This document shows, piece by piece, positions 54,089 to 61,667 of a DNA stretch of 61,667 bases. The notes below the pieces were generated by a model that saw nothing but the letters and a program-made list of their open reading frames with translations, did not search any database and was not told the origin of the DNA. Source of the stretch: an uncultured Porphyromonadaceae bacterium (GTDB taxonomy: Bacteria; Bacteroidota; Bacteroidia; Bacteroidales; Muribaculaceae); contig CAMWLC010000010.1 of the NCBI GenBank assembly GCA_947174995.1, positions 1 through 61,667 of the forward strand, in the 5' to 3' direction. Every line of letters starts with the position of its first letter. The first letter of the stretch is position 1. Both the position numbers and the translations under genes were made by a program.

Positions 54089-54118
54089 CAAAATTAATAC
54101 CCCCCGCGCAATAATCAA
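54089..54118 (-). promoter_or_regulatory. Promoter of the deoC-nuclease-TonB operon
   Basis: On the - strand, TTG (54116-54118) is followed after 19 nt by TAATTTTG (54089-54096), a near-ideal Bacteroidota promoter. I see no equally good promoter in the short gaps between the following eight genes. Confidence 0.65.
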
Positions 54119-54144
54119 AACTTCCGGCCCTTTTTTTTCATCCA

Positions 54145-54747
54145 TCACCCATTTTTTAACTTGTCACGCCGCGGAGCGATGCGGTCGGGATTGCGGGCCA
54201 GGAAGGCTTTCCAGGAGGAGGGGCCTTTTGCTATGGCAGGCTTGCCCGTCTCGTAGAAGTGGGTCAGGGCCGCGGCGAGGGCATCCGTGGCGTCAAGGAG
54301 ATCGGGCATCTTGTCGGCGGGGATATGCAGGATGTGTTTGAGCATGTTGGCCACCTGCTCCTTGGAGGCGGCTCCCTGGCCGGTGACGGCCTGCTTGATG
54401 CTCCTTGGGGGGTATTCGCAGATGGGCACGTCCCTCGCGAGGGCGGCGGCCATGGCTACCCCCTGGGCCCTCCCCAGCTTGAGCATGGACTGCACGTTTT
54501 TGCCGAAGAAGGGGGCTTCGATGGCGAGTTCGTCCGGCAGATATTGCGCCACAAGACCGCTGACACGCTCGTAAATCCGCGCCAATCTAAGGTAATGGCT
54601 CTCCATGCGCGACAGCTTTATGACGCCCATGACTATGAGCTCGGGGGTCTTGCCGTTGACACCGAGTATACCGTATCCCATGACGTTCGTGCCGGGATCA
54701 ATACCCATTATGACGCGCTCGTAGCGCCTCACCTTCTCGTCAACCAA
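54145..54747 (-). CDS. ruvC: Crossover junction endodeoxyribonuclease RuvC
   Basis: Holliday-junction resolvase. The 200-aa product has D17 in [13 protein letters not shown], the second acidic residue in [14 protein letters not shown], and the C-terminal acidic pair in [12 protein letters not shown]. The final ~35 residues are a basic tail longer than in the E. coli protein. It overlaps the end of the DUF4286 gene by 8 nt. Confidence 0.93.
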   Translation of the reverse strand: MVDEKVRRYERVIMGIDPGTNVMGYGILGVNGKTPELIVMGVIKLSRMESHYLRLARIYERVSGLVAQYLPDELAIEAPFFGKNVQSMLKLGRAQGVAMAAALARDVPICEYPPRSIKQAVTGQGAASKEQVANMLKHILHIPADKMPDLLDATDALAAALTHFYETGKPAIAKGPSSWKAFLARNPDRIAPRRDKLKNG

Positions 54748-55051
54748 GCGGCAGCTCCTCCAGAACTGTGGCGAATGTCATCCCCTCGCCGCCGGCCCAG
54801 CGGGCATACTCCTCGGACAGGTTCTCTGCCGGGCCCTCCCGAAACGACGCCATGTCGGCCTCCGTAGGGCAACGCTTCTGGAGCGACACGCTGAGGGCGT
54901 GTGCGGCAAACTCCGGGTCGCCCGGCACGTCGGCCACCTTCAGCAGCGTGCACCCGATAAATTCCGGAGCCACAAGCCGCTCCTTGAGCCATTTGAGAAA
55001 AGCCTCCTCCCTCACGGGGTCTACGATAAAAGTCAGATTGTATATCTTCAT
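54740..55051 (-). CDS. DUF4286 family small protein
   Basis: 103 aa from the ATG at about 55051 ([12 protein letters not shown]); a GTG upstream (55096) would coincide with the predicted transcript start, so the ATG is preferred. The compact alpha/beta sequence resembles the DUF4286 family (KIYNLTF.VD... FLKWLKE), which is commonly next to ruvC in Bacteroidales. Function unknown. Confidence 0.8.
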   Translation of the reverse strand: MKIYNLTFIVDPVREEAFLKWLKERLVAPEFIGCTLLKVADVPGDPEFAAHALSVSLQKRCPTEADMASFREGPAENLSEEYARWAGGEGMTFATVLEELPLG

Positions 55052-55106
55052 TGCGGATTTCAAGAATAAAAAAACGGCATGCTTATCACTAAACACGCCG
55101 CCAAAA

Positions 55107-55114
55107 CAAAATTA
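55107..55114 (-). promoter_or_regulatory. Probable DUF4286-ruvC promoter -7 element
   Basis: On the - strand this reads TAATTTTG, just downstream of the tRNA terminator. The -33 spacing is poor. Confidence 0.45.
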
Positions 55115-55132
55115 TGAAAAACATTCAACGCT

Positions 55133-55151
55133 AATGCTGCCGTGCAGCATT
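55133..55151 (-). terminator. Terminator of tRNA-Thr
   Basis: AATGCTGC / GCAGCATT 8-bp stem with a 3-nt loop, 5 nt past the tRNA 3' end, with a TTTTT run about 14 nt further on the - strand. Confidence 0.65.
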
Positions 55152-55155
55152 TCTG

Positions 55156-55229
55156 AGCCTCTTGTCGGATTCGAACCAACGACCCCGAGATTACAAATCA
55201 CGTGCTCTGGCCAACTGAGCTAAAGAGGC
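55156..55229 (-). tRNA. tRNA-Thr (anticodon TGT)
   Basis: On the - strand the 74-nt sequence begins GCCTCTTTAGCTCAG, has the anticodon loop TTTGTAA (anticodon TGT), the T-arm GGTTCGAATCC, and a 7-bp acceptor stem GCCTCTT/AAGAGGC with discriminator T. No CCA is encoded. It has its own promoter and terminator. Confidence 0.93.
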
Positions 55230-55331
55230 AGGCGGGCAAGCGGTCTACACCGCCCTCTCAACCTATAACCCTTGCTACAATCAAGTCCTGGGGGATTCAA
55301 GGGAGACTGGCCCGTAGGGCTCACCCGGGCA

Positions 55332-55362
55332 CAAAATTACAACGAATTTCATTACCCACCAA
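55332..55362 (-). promoter_or_regulatory. Promoter of tRNA-Thr
   Basis: On the - strand, TTG (55360-55362), 20-nt spacing and TAATTTTG (55332-55339). It lies about 100 nt upstream of the mature tRNA, so the precursor has a long 5' leader. Confidence 0.6.
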
Positions 55363-55435
55363 ATTTTTTCGGCAAAAATTTACATTTTCACCGAAATTTG
55401 TTATTCAGGCCCATTTTTTGGAGGGAAAATGGGGC

Positions 55436-57673
55436 TTATTGATGTTTTTTCTGCTTTTTGTCGCGGTTTTTGCGCGGGACGTTGCGGCCATGATGGTCTT
55501 TGCGCTCTTTGCGCGGACGGTTGGGATTGCCGTCGTCGGCGATCAGGGCGAAGTCGAGCTGCTTGCGCTCCAGGTCGGCACGGGCCACCTGCACGCGTAC
55601 TTTGTCACCGAGTGTGTACTTGTTGCCGTGGTTGCGCCCTATGAGGCAGTAGTTCTTGTCGTCATAATCGTAGTAGTCATCATTCAGATCACGCACCGGC
55701 ACGAGGCCCTCACACATGTTCTCGTCAAGCTCCACGTAGAAGCCCCATTCGGTCACACCCGAGATGACACCCTCGTAGATCTCGCCGAGACGGTCTTTCA
55801 TAAACTCCACCTGCTTGTAGCGTATGGAGGAGCGCTCGGCATTGGAGGCGAGCACCTCCATGTCGGAGGAGTGCTGACACTGCTCTTCGAGCTTGAGTTT
55901 GTCGGCAGAGCGTCCGCCGTCGAAGTATCGCTGCAGAAGGCGGTGCACCATCATGTCGGGATAACGGCGTATGGGGGATGTGAAGTGGGTGTAGTATTCC
56001 ACCGCCAGTCCGTAGTGGCCTATGTTGTCGGTGCTGTATTCGGCCTTGGCCATCGAGCGGATGGCAAGCATGGCGAGCATGTTCTCCTCCCCTTTGCCCT
56101 TCACGTCCTTGAGCAGACGGTTGAGGCTCTTGTTGACCTTGCGAGCGCTCCCGTCCGAATCCACTTTGTATCCGAACCGGGAGGCGATGGAGGCGAAGTT
56201 GGAGATCTTCTCGGGGTCAGGGTTGGCATGGACACGGTAGACGAAGTTCTTGGCCTTCTTTCCGCCGCTCACTTTGCCTACGAACTCGGCCACGGCGATG
56301 TTGGCCAGGAGCATGAACTCCTCGATGAGTTTGTTGGAGTCCTTGGCCTCCTTGAAGTAGACGCTGACAGGCTTTCCGTCCTTGTCTATCTCGAATCTGA
56401 CCTCAGCCCTCTCAAACTCCAGCGCCCCGGCGTCGTAACGGCGGCGCCGCAGATGCTTGGCCAGGGAGTTGAGCACATTTATCTCGCGGGCATACTCCCC
56501 CTTTCCGGTCTCGATTATCTCCTGGGCCTCCTCGTATGTGAAGCGGCGGTCGGAGCGTATGACCGTGCGTCCGATGCGGGTGTGGAGCACATTGGCTTTG
56601 TCGTCAAGCTCGAAGATGGCGGAGAAGGTCAACTTCTCCTCGTTGGGCCTCAGGGAGCAGATGCCGTTGCTGAGATGCTCGGGGAGCATGGGGATGGTGC
56701 GGTCCACGAGATATACGCTCGTGGCGCGCTGCTGCGCCTCCTTGTCGATGATGCTGCCGGGGGTGACGTAATGCGTTACGTCGGCGATGTGCACACCGAC
56801 CTCCCAGTTGCCGTTGGCAAGCTGACGGATGGAGAGGGCGTCGTCGAAGTCCTTGGCGTCGCGGGGGTCGATGGTGAAGGTGGTGACGTGGCGGAAATCC
56901 TCACGCTTGGCCACCTCCTCGGGCGTGATGCCCGCATCGATTTTGTCAGCGGCTTTCTCTACGTTCTCGGGATACTTGTAGGGGAGCCCGTACTCGGCGA
57001 GGATGGCATGCATCTCGGCGGTGTTCTCTCCCTTGACTCCGAGGATGTCCACCACTTCCCCGCGCGGATTCATCTCCTCGTCTTTCCAGAGGGTGATACG
57101 GGCTATGGCCTTGTCGCCGGTCTTGCCCCCCTTGAGCTTGCTGCGCGGGATGATGATGTCGGCGGCGAGATGTTTTGAGTCAGTGATGAGGGCGGCGTAA
57201 TTTTTCTCGACTTTGAGCGTGCCGATAAATACCTGGTCCTTGGTTTCGAGAATCTCGACCACCTGTGCCTCGGGATCCTGGCCGCGGCGCGAGGCGGAGA
57301 CTATGACGCGCACCTTGTCGCCGTTGAGGGCGTGCATGGAGTTGCGCTCGGCCACGAGTATCTGCTCGTCGTCGATGATGACGGCGTTCTTGCCGTTGCT
57401 CCGGCGCACGAAGATGCCCTCCCCTTCGGTGCCTCGGTTAGCCTTGGCCTTATAGCGTCCGAGGCCGACCTCGATGATTTCATCGGCGGCAGCAAGTTCC
57501 TCGAGGAGATTTATGATGTCGTTGCGCTGTGCGGGAGATGTGGCGTCGATCGCGAATGCGATCTGCTTGTAGTTGAACGCCTGCTTCTTCTCTTTTTGCA
57601 GGAATTCCATTATCTTGTTCTGGAGGTCGGATTTCTTCATCCGGCCTCCGGAGTAATTCTCTTTATTTCTCAT
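55436..57673 (-). CDS. rnr: Ribonuclease R
   Basis: This 3'-5' exoribonuclease degrades structured RNA. The 745-aa product has an N-terminal winged-helix segment, cold-shock domains, the RNB catalytic domain with TIDPRDAKDFDDALSI (the aspartates that bind Mg2+) near residue 275, SPIRRYPDMMVHRLL near 585, the S1 domain after ~640, and a basic tail (NRPRKERKDHHGRN...). An internal ATG at 57640 (MKKSDLQNKIMEF) is an alternative start. It is the third gene of uvrC - DEDDh exonuclease - rnr. Confidence 0.95.
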   Translation of the reverse strand: MRNKENYSGGRMKKSDLQNKIMEFLQKEKKQAFNYKQIAFAIDATSPAQRNDIINLLEELAAADEIIEVGLGRYKAKANRGTEGEGIFVRRSNGKNAVIIDDEQILVAERNSMHALNGDKVRVIVSASRRGQDPEAQVVEILETKDQVFIGTLKVEKNYAALITDSKHLAADIIIPRSKLKGGKTGDKAIARITLWKDEEMNPRGEVVDILGVKGENTAEMHAILAEYGLPYKYPENVEKAADKIDAGITPEEVAKREDFRHVTTFTIDPRDAKDFDDALSIRQLANGNWEVGVHIADVTHYVTPGSIIDKEAQQRATSVYLVDRTIPMLPEHLSNGICSLRPNEEKLTFSAIFELDDKANVLHTRIGRTVIRSDRRFTYEEAQEIIETGKGEYAREINVLNSLAKHLRRRRYDAGALEFERAEVRFEIDKDGKPVSVYFKEAKDSNKLIEEFMLLANIAVAEFVGKVSGGKKAKNFVYRVHANPDPEKISNFASIASRFGYKVDSDGSARKVNKSLNRLLKDVKGKGEENMLAMLAIRSMAKAEYSTDNIGHYGLAVEYYTHFTSPIRRYPDMMVHRLLQRYFDGGRSADKLKLEEQCQHSSDMEVLASNAERSSIRYKQVEFMKDRLGEIYEGVISGVTEWGFYVELDENMCEGLVPVRDLNDDYYDYDDKNYCLIGRNHGNKYTLGDKVRVQVARADLERKQLDFALIADDGNPNRPRKERKDHHGRNVPRKNRDKKQKKHQ

Positions 57674-57700
57674 CTTGAATTTCGGTCTTTCTTTAAAGTT

Positions 57701-58681
57701 TTAAACACGCCACGAGGGCTGATGGTTTGCTGAGCGGAGTTCCTGCATCTTGCGGTGGAGGTGCTCCTGGCCATCGTATTCGTTGGTGTAGGCCTTGAAC
57801 CATTCGATGTCGGCCTTAGTGAGCATATACACTTTTCTGTCGAGCCTGTGACGCCTCTTGTCGTAGCGCGCGTCTATCTCGTCAAGTGCCCGGTGACGCG
57901 CGTTGACGGGAATCACCGCCACAACCTTGTCACCCTCCGGGGGTGACATACGCGAGGTTTTGATGCGGTATCCGTCGCCGGATTCCACTATGGCTACCCA
58001 ACCCTTGGCATACTCACGATAATAATTCTCGCGTTCCGTGTCCCATACCTGCAAATAGTGTGCCAGCAACGGTGAGTCGCTCGGATATTTCTCTTCAAAC
58101 TGCTTCAGTAGCACATTCAGGCACTCCATGGTCTTGAGGGTGTCGTAGCTCGCTCCGTGGGCATCCGTCTCATTGAAGTCTATGCCTAATTCTCCGGCTG
58201 TGACGCTGAGGCCGCGCCGCGAGTCGAGGGCCACTCCGGCATCGCGTCCGTGGCAGAGCCAGTGCAGGTCGCGGATGTCGATGACGGGTTTGTCGTCGAG
58301 GCCGTGCACGCCGGCGAAGCGCAGGGCCTCTATGTCGTTGTCTATGGCGAAGCCCACCAGGCAGTCGGCCTCGTCGATGAGACGCTGCACCGTGGGGCGA
58401 AACTTGATAAATCCTGGTCTGTGGCGCACCATCGCCGGAGAAATGTGGTGCACCCTCTGAGACCCGGGCCAGTGTGTCTCGTTGCGCGGCTTGAAATACT
58501 CGTGAAAGATTTCCTTGCTCTCCCTTGCCGATGCGGATTCATCAATGGAGTCGGAGACGGACTCATCGGATGAGTCGGCGGTGTGATAGCCGAGAGAGAA
58601 TATGGAGAGTTCAAGAATCTCCTTGATGGCAAATTCGGCGTCAAAGCCTACGAAGCGTATGGGTGTGTTGTTCATGTTCAT
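57701..58681 (-). CDS. DEDDh-type 3'-5' exonuclease with acidic insert
   Basis: The 326-aa product carries RNase T/DnaQ-like motifs: FVGFDAEF (Exo I) at residues ~10-17, VGFAIDNDIEAL (Exo II), and AHGASYDTLKTMECL (Exo III, DEDDh). Between Exo I and Exo II is a low-complexity Ser/Asp/Glu stretch (DSSDESVSDSIDESASARES) not usual for the fold. The C-terminal ~120 residues are an extra region ending in a basic segment. Its start overlaps the uvrC stop (ATGA). The substrate is unknown; repair or RNA turnover would fit its neighbours. Confidence 0.85.
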   Translation of the reverse strand: MNMNNTPIRFVGFDAEFAIKEILELSIFSLGYHTADSSDESVSDSIDESASARESKEIFHEYFKPRNETHWPGSQRVHHISPAMVRHRPGFIKFRPTVQRLIDEADCLVGFAIDNDIEALRFAGVHGLDDKPVIDIRDLHWLCHGRDAGVALDSRRGLSVTAGELGIDFNETDAHGASYDTLKTMECLNVLLKQFEEKYPSDSPLLAHYLQVWDTERENYYREYAKGWVAIVESGDGYRIKTSRMSPPEGDKVVAVIPVNARHRALDEIDARYDKRRHRLDRKVYMLTKADIEWFKAYTNEYDGQEHLHRKMQELRSANHQPSWRV

Positions 58682-60654
58682 ATTTTATCGGAAGCGTTCT
58701 TCTGCTGCGCGGGGTCCGGACGGGAGGCGAAGTGTTCGGCTATCAGGGCAGCTTTGGCCTTGCCCACCACCTGCTCTACCTCGGCTCTGTCGGCCTCCTT
58801 GAGACGCTTCAGGCTCTTGAAATGGCGCATGAGCGTGCCTGCCGTTTTCTCACCTATCCCCTTGATGCCGTCGAGTTCGCTGCTCACCTGTCCTTTGGAG
58901 CGGCGGAGACGGTGATGGGTAATACCGAAACGGTGGGCTTCATCGCGCAGTGCCTGTATAACGCGCAGACTGGGGCTTTTCTTATCTATATATAGCGGAA
59001 GGGTGTCGCCGGGAAAGTAAATTTCCTCAAGACGCTTGGCGATGCCGACAAGGGCCACCTCTCCCCTTATACCCATCTCCTCAAAGGCCTCGACGGCTGC
59101 GCTCAACTGTCCTTTGCCGCCATCGACCACCACTAACTGTGGCAACGGTTCCCCTTCGGCCATCATGCGGGTGTAACGCCGGTGAAGCACTTCCTTCATG
59201 CTTGCGAAGTCATTCGCCCCGACCACGGTTTTGATGATGAAATGGCGGTAATCGCGTTTGGAGGGTTTGCCGTCACGAAACACCACGCAGCTCGACACGG
59301 GATTAGTGCCCTGGATGTTGGAGTTGTCGAAACATTCTATATGGCGCGGCTCCACGCTGAGGCGGAAATCTTTTTTCATGGTCTCCATCAGACGCCGGGC
59401 ACTCCGGTCGGGGTCGAGGACATCGGCCATTTTCTCCTTGTCGTGCATATACTGCCCCACGTTCTTCATGCCGACTTCAAGTATTTTTTTCTTCTCCCCT
59501 CTCTGCGGCACCGTGAATGTCACCCCCTCAAGCTCCACATCGGGCCTGAACGGAACGATTATCTCGGAAAACTCCCGGTCAAACCGGCGTGCTATTTCGC
59601 CGATGGCTATGGAGAGAATCTCCTCGCGGCTCTCGGCGAGACGGCGCCGGAACTCGAGATTGAGACTCTGCACCACGGCGCCGTTGTGCAGGTGCATGAA
59701 GTTGACGTAGGCCGCATCTCCGTTTTCCTCGTATGCAAACATATCGACATCTTCTGTTTCGGTACGCGCTATGACACTCTTGGCGTTATAGCGCTTGACA
59801 GCCTCGTATTTCTCCTTTACCACCTGTGCCTCCTCGAACTTCCAATCCTCACTCAGACGGGTCATCTCAGCCTGCAGGTGACGTTCGAGCTGGAGCGTCT
59901 CTCCGTTGAGAATCTGGCGCACGTGCTGTATGACGGCATTATACTGCTCGCGGTTCACGAGTCCGCGGCACGGTCCTCCGCACTTTCCGATATGGTAGTC
60001 GAGACAGAGCCGTCCCTTCCCTCTCGCCACGCTTTTATCATCGATGAAATGGCGACAAGAGCGCAGAGGATATATCTCGCGTATGAGTTCGAGCACCACT
60101 TTGGCCGACTGCTGATTGGCATACGGGCCGTAATATTTGGCGTCAAGTCCTTTCTCACGGGTCATGAACACTCGCGGAAAAGGCTCTTTTGTCACCACTA
60201 TCCAGGGATATGACTTGTCATCTTTGAGCAGGACGTTATAGCGCGGCTGATATTCCTTGATCATGGCGCTTTCGAGATGCAGTGCGTCCTGTTCTGTCTC
60301 CACCACGATGAAGCGCAGGTCCACGATGTTGCGCACGAGGAGATTGGTGCGGATGGAGTCGTGGCGGCGATTGAAGTAAGAAGACACCCTCCGCTTGAGC
60401 CGTTTGGCCTTACCCACATATATCACCTTGCCATGACGGTCCACATACATGTATACTCCCGGTTTTTCGGGGAGTGATAGTATGCGTTCACGAAGATGTT
60501 TCCCGGGACGATTGTGGTTCAGATCATCCTGGGTGCGGTCGGGGATAAGCTCCAGGCCGAAGCCGCCAAACTCATCTATGTTACGGCCATATCCGGCCAG
60601 GAGTTCGGTCAGCCTCGACTCAGAATCGGGATTTACGGTATCTTCTTTCTTCAT
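58678..60654 (-). CDS. uvrC: Excinuclease ABC subunit C
   Basis: Nucleotide-excision-repair nuclease. The 658-aa product has the GIY-YIG domain (PGVYMYVDRHGKVIYVGKAK, about residues 45-65), a UVR motif near 255 (LSEDWKFEEAQVVKEKYEAV), the RNase H-like domain with ECFDNSNIQG near 440, and a C-terminal helix-hairpin-helix (LDGIKGIGEKTAGTLMRHF). Intact and full length. It is followed with a 4-nt overlap by the exonuclease gene. Confidence 0.95.
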   Translation of the reverse strand: MKKEDTVNPDSESRLTELLAGYGRNIDEFGGFGLELIPDRTQDDLNHNRPGKHLRERILSLPEKPGVYMYVDRHGKVIYVGKAKRLKRRVSSYFNRRHDSIRTNLLVRNIVDLRFIVVETEQDALHLESAMIKEYQPRYNVLLKDDKSYPWIVVTKEPFPRVFMTREKGLDAKYYGPYANQQSAKVVLELIREIYPLRSCRHFIDDKSVARGKGRLCLDYHIGKCGGPCRGLVNREQYNAVIQHVRQILNGETLQLERHLQAEMTRLSEDWKFEEAQVVKEKYEAVKRYNAKSVIARTETEDVDMFAYEENGDAAYVNFMHLHNGAVVQSLNLEFRRRLAESREEILSIAIGEIARRFDREFSEIIVPFRPDVELEGVTFTVPQRGEKKKILEVGMKNVGQYMHDKEKMADVLDPDRSARRLMETMKKDFRLSVEPRHIECFDNSNIQGTNPVSSCVVFRDGKPSKRDYRHFIIKTVVGANDFASMKEVLHRRYTRMMAEGEPLPQLVVVDGGKGQLSAAVEAFEEMGIRGEVALVGIAKRLEEIYFPGDTLPLYIDKKSPSLRVIQALRDEAHRFGITHHRLRRSKGQVSSELDGIKGIGEKTAGTLMRHFKSLKRLKEADRAEVEQVVGKAKAALIAEHFASRPDPAQQKNASDKI

Positions 60655-60674
60655 ATCGGTTTTCTGTGCGTCAA

Positions 60675-60700
60675 GAGTGCGGTCGAAATTGACCGCACTC
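60675..60700 (-). terminator. Hairpin between apt and uvrC
   Basis: GAGTGCGGTC / GACCGCACTC, a perfect 10-bp stem with a 6-nt loop. It may end the apt transcript; no T tract follows, so it could instead be a regulatory or processing hairpin. Confidence 0.5.
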
Positions 60701-60765
60701 CGGTTTGCCGTACAGTTTATTTGTAGCGAGCATTACTCGTAACTGAGCATTACTCACAGCAAGCG

Positions 60766-61293
60766 TTATTCGTAGCGGAGCAGCGAGGTGATCTCCACGT
60801 CTGAAGGAAGGTTGTCGCGGCCGTGGAGGGCATCGAGTTCCACCACGAAGTTGATGTAGATTTTCTTCGGGTTCATGCTTTTCACGAGTTCGTAGCAGGC
60901 CTTCATCGTGCCTCCGGTCGCCAGAAGGTCATCATGAAGCACCACCACATCATTCTCGTTAATGGCATCGCTGTGAAGTTCGATGGTATCTACGCCATAC
61001 TCTTTGGCGTATGATTTCTTGATGGTCACGGAGGGGAGTTTTCCGGGCTTGCGGGCGGGTACGAAACCGGCGCCAAGCTCGTAAGCAAGTATACTTCCGC
61101 CGATGAAACCGCGCGATTCGATTCCCACCACCTTTGTGACGCCACGGTCACGGTAAAGCTCGGCAAGTCCGCGGCTCATCACTTTGAGAGCCTCACCGTT
61201 CTTGATAAGCGTGGTCAGGTCTCTGAACATGATTCCCTTCGAGGGAAAGTCGGGCACATCTCTGATGATACCTTTGAGATCTTCAAGTTCCAT
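60766..61293 (-). CDS. apt: Adenine phosphoribosyltransferase
   Basis: Purine salvage: adenine + PRPP to AMP. The 175-aa product has VVGIESRGFIGGSILA, the PRPP-binding motif VVVLHDDLLATGGTMKA near residue 118, and ARKPGKLP, all typical. Upstream DNA toward the window end is repeat-rich and contains no gene. Confidence 0.95.
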   Translation of the reverse strand: MELEDLKGIIRDVPDFPSKGIMFRDLTTLIKNGEALKVMSRGLAELYRDRGVTKVVGIESRGFIGGSILAYELGAGFVPARKPGKLPSVTIKKSYAKEYGVDTIELHSDAINENDVVVLHDDLLATGGTMKACYELVKSMNPKKIYINFVVELDALHGRDNLPSDVEITSLLRYE

Positions 61294-61308
61294 TTTGTCG
61301 ATTCAATT

Positions 61309-61345
61309 TTTTTTGGTAAGTATTAATTGTTTTTGGTAAGTATTT
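61309..61345. repeat. Short direct repeat TTTTTGGTAAGTATT
   Basis: Two copies 21 bp apart just upstream of apt. Confidence 0.55.
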
Positions 61346-61346
61346 T

Positions 61347-61408
61347 AGAGAGTATATTGTGTCGATTATATTATTTTAGCGAGTATATTGTGTTGATTAT
61401 ATTATTTC
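61347..61408. repeat. 31-bp tandem repeat
   Basis: Two 31-bp units (61347-61377 and 61378-61408) differ at three positions. A partial third copy (AGCGAGCTTATTTT) follows. The gap 61409-61503 shows no gene. Confidence 0.7.
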
Positions 61409-61503
61409 AGCGAGCTTATTTTGAGGTGTAGACATATGTACTACCGGAATTATATTCGATGAAATGGGAGCCTCAGCAGTCACCGATACTTTCAAAACCC
61501 GAA

Positions 61504-61521
61504 TTGTTCCACGTGGAACAA
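61504..61521. other. parS-like palindrome (centromere-type ParB site)
   Basis: The perfect 18-bp palindrome TTGTTCCACGTGGAACAA contains TGTTCCACGTGGAACA, which fits the broad ParB-binding consensus TGTTnCACGTGnAACA. It lies in an AT-rich gene-free region beside apt. In many Bacteroidales mnmG (gidA) is next to apt, so such a site near it is plausible; that gene would lie beyond the window. Confidence 0.65.
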
Positions 61522-61561
61522 GGATTTCACCCATGCTGGATTCTGCGGGATGCACTCCTTA

Positions 61562-61667
61562 TTATATATTATATGATATATAAGATTTATAAGACTTATA
61601 AGATTTATATGATATATAAGATTTATATGATATATAAGACTTATAAGACGTATAAGACGTATAAGAC
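61562..61667. repeat. 9-bp tandem repeat array running off the window
   Basis: About eleven units of a 9-bp motif (TTATAAGAC/TTATAAGAT/ATATAAGAT/TTATATGAT/GTATAAGAC) in phase, with the last units most alike. It reaches the end of the window, so its full length is unknown. No ORF. Confidence 0.75.

Noticed and set aside
54768-55223. A + strand open frame whose product ends LVGFEPTTPRLQ
   Set aside because: This peptide is the well-known translation artefact of the antisense strand of a tRNA gene. It overlaps tRNA-Thr and the DUF4286 gene.
55202-57178. A 658-codon + strand open frame opposite rnr
   Set aside because: Low-complexity shadow of the rnr coding strand, without any family motif. 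RNase R on the other strand is unambiguous.
61562-61667. Possible CRISPR array
   Set aside because: The unit is 9 bp with no spacers. It is a simple tandem repeat, and no cas genes are present in the window.

Overview
This window looks like chromosomal DNA from a gut-type Bacteroidales, most probably Muribaculaceae-like (an inference from gene content; there is no rRNA to prove it). Supporting signs are promoters of the Bacteroidota form TTG-N19/20-TAnnTTTG, secreted proteins that end in type IX secretion (T9SS)-like tails, Bacteroidota-type 2-oxoglutarate:ferredoxin oxidoreductase, a carboxynorspermidine dehydrogenase, and the gene neighbourhood coaX-OMP-lptC-CorC. Most coding DNA is GC-rich. 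About 34.5-38.1 kb is clearly AT-richer.

Layout. 0-0.6 kb: an ORF-free transcription unit (promoter, ~195 nt, terminator), probably a small RNA. 0.6-11 kb: two very large secreted proteins (Asp-box propeller plus LamG; NPCBM-like). 11-14 kb: miaB and a succinate/acetate-type CoA-transferase gene, divergently transcribed from interlocked promoters. 14-18 kb: carboxynorspermidine dehydrogenase translationally coupled to a secreted GH31 glycosidase. 18.1-18.5 kb: an unusual nested inverted-repeat element. 18.6-28.5 kb: trmD, two paralogous ECF sigma factors, a starch-binding-like surface protein, and an envelope cluster (FtsB-like, membrane protein, coaX, outer-membrane protein, lptC, CorC-like). 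28.7-32.5 kb: a secreted FN3-type protein, then fabF and acpP. 32.6-37.7 kb: an accessory operon of secreted proteins (T9SS cargo, subtilisin-like protease, and two tandem paralogues, one of them a visible chimera). 38.1-41.0 kb: korB/korA. 41.1-54.1 kb: the most striking region. 54.1-61.3 kb: ruvC, DUF4286, tRNA-Thr, rnr, a DEDDh exonuclease, uvrC and apt. 61.3 kb to the end: tandem repeats and a parS-like palindrome.

The candidate system is the 41.1-54.1 kb unit. One predicted promoter (upstream of deoC) and one predicted terminator (after the last nuclease) bracket eight same-strand genes with short gaps: deoC, a secreted EEP-family nuclease/phosphatase, a TonB-dependent receptor without a SusD partner, two surface-type lipoproteins, and three different secreted endonuclease I proteins with T9SS-like tails. 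Read together they suggest a dedicated extracellular-DNA utilisation system: cut DNA outside the cell, trim and dephosphorylate it, import the products through TonB, and feed deoxyribose-5-phosphate into central metabolism with DeoC. This is inferred from content and order only.

Intergenic DNA carries several short palindrome families (ACGTGGC-NN-GCCACGT and GAGGAGGC/GCCTCCTC types), mostly between convergent genes.
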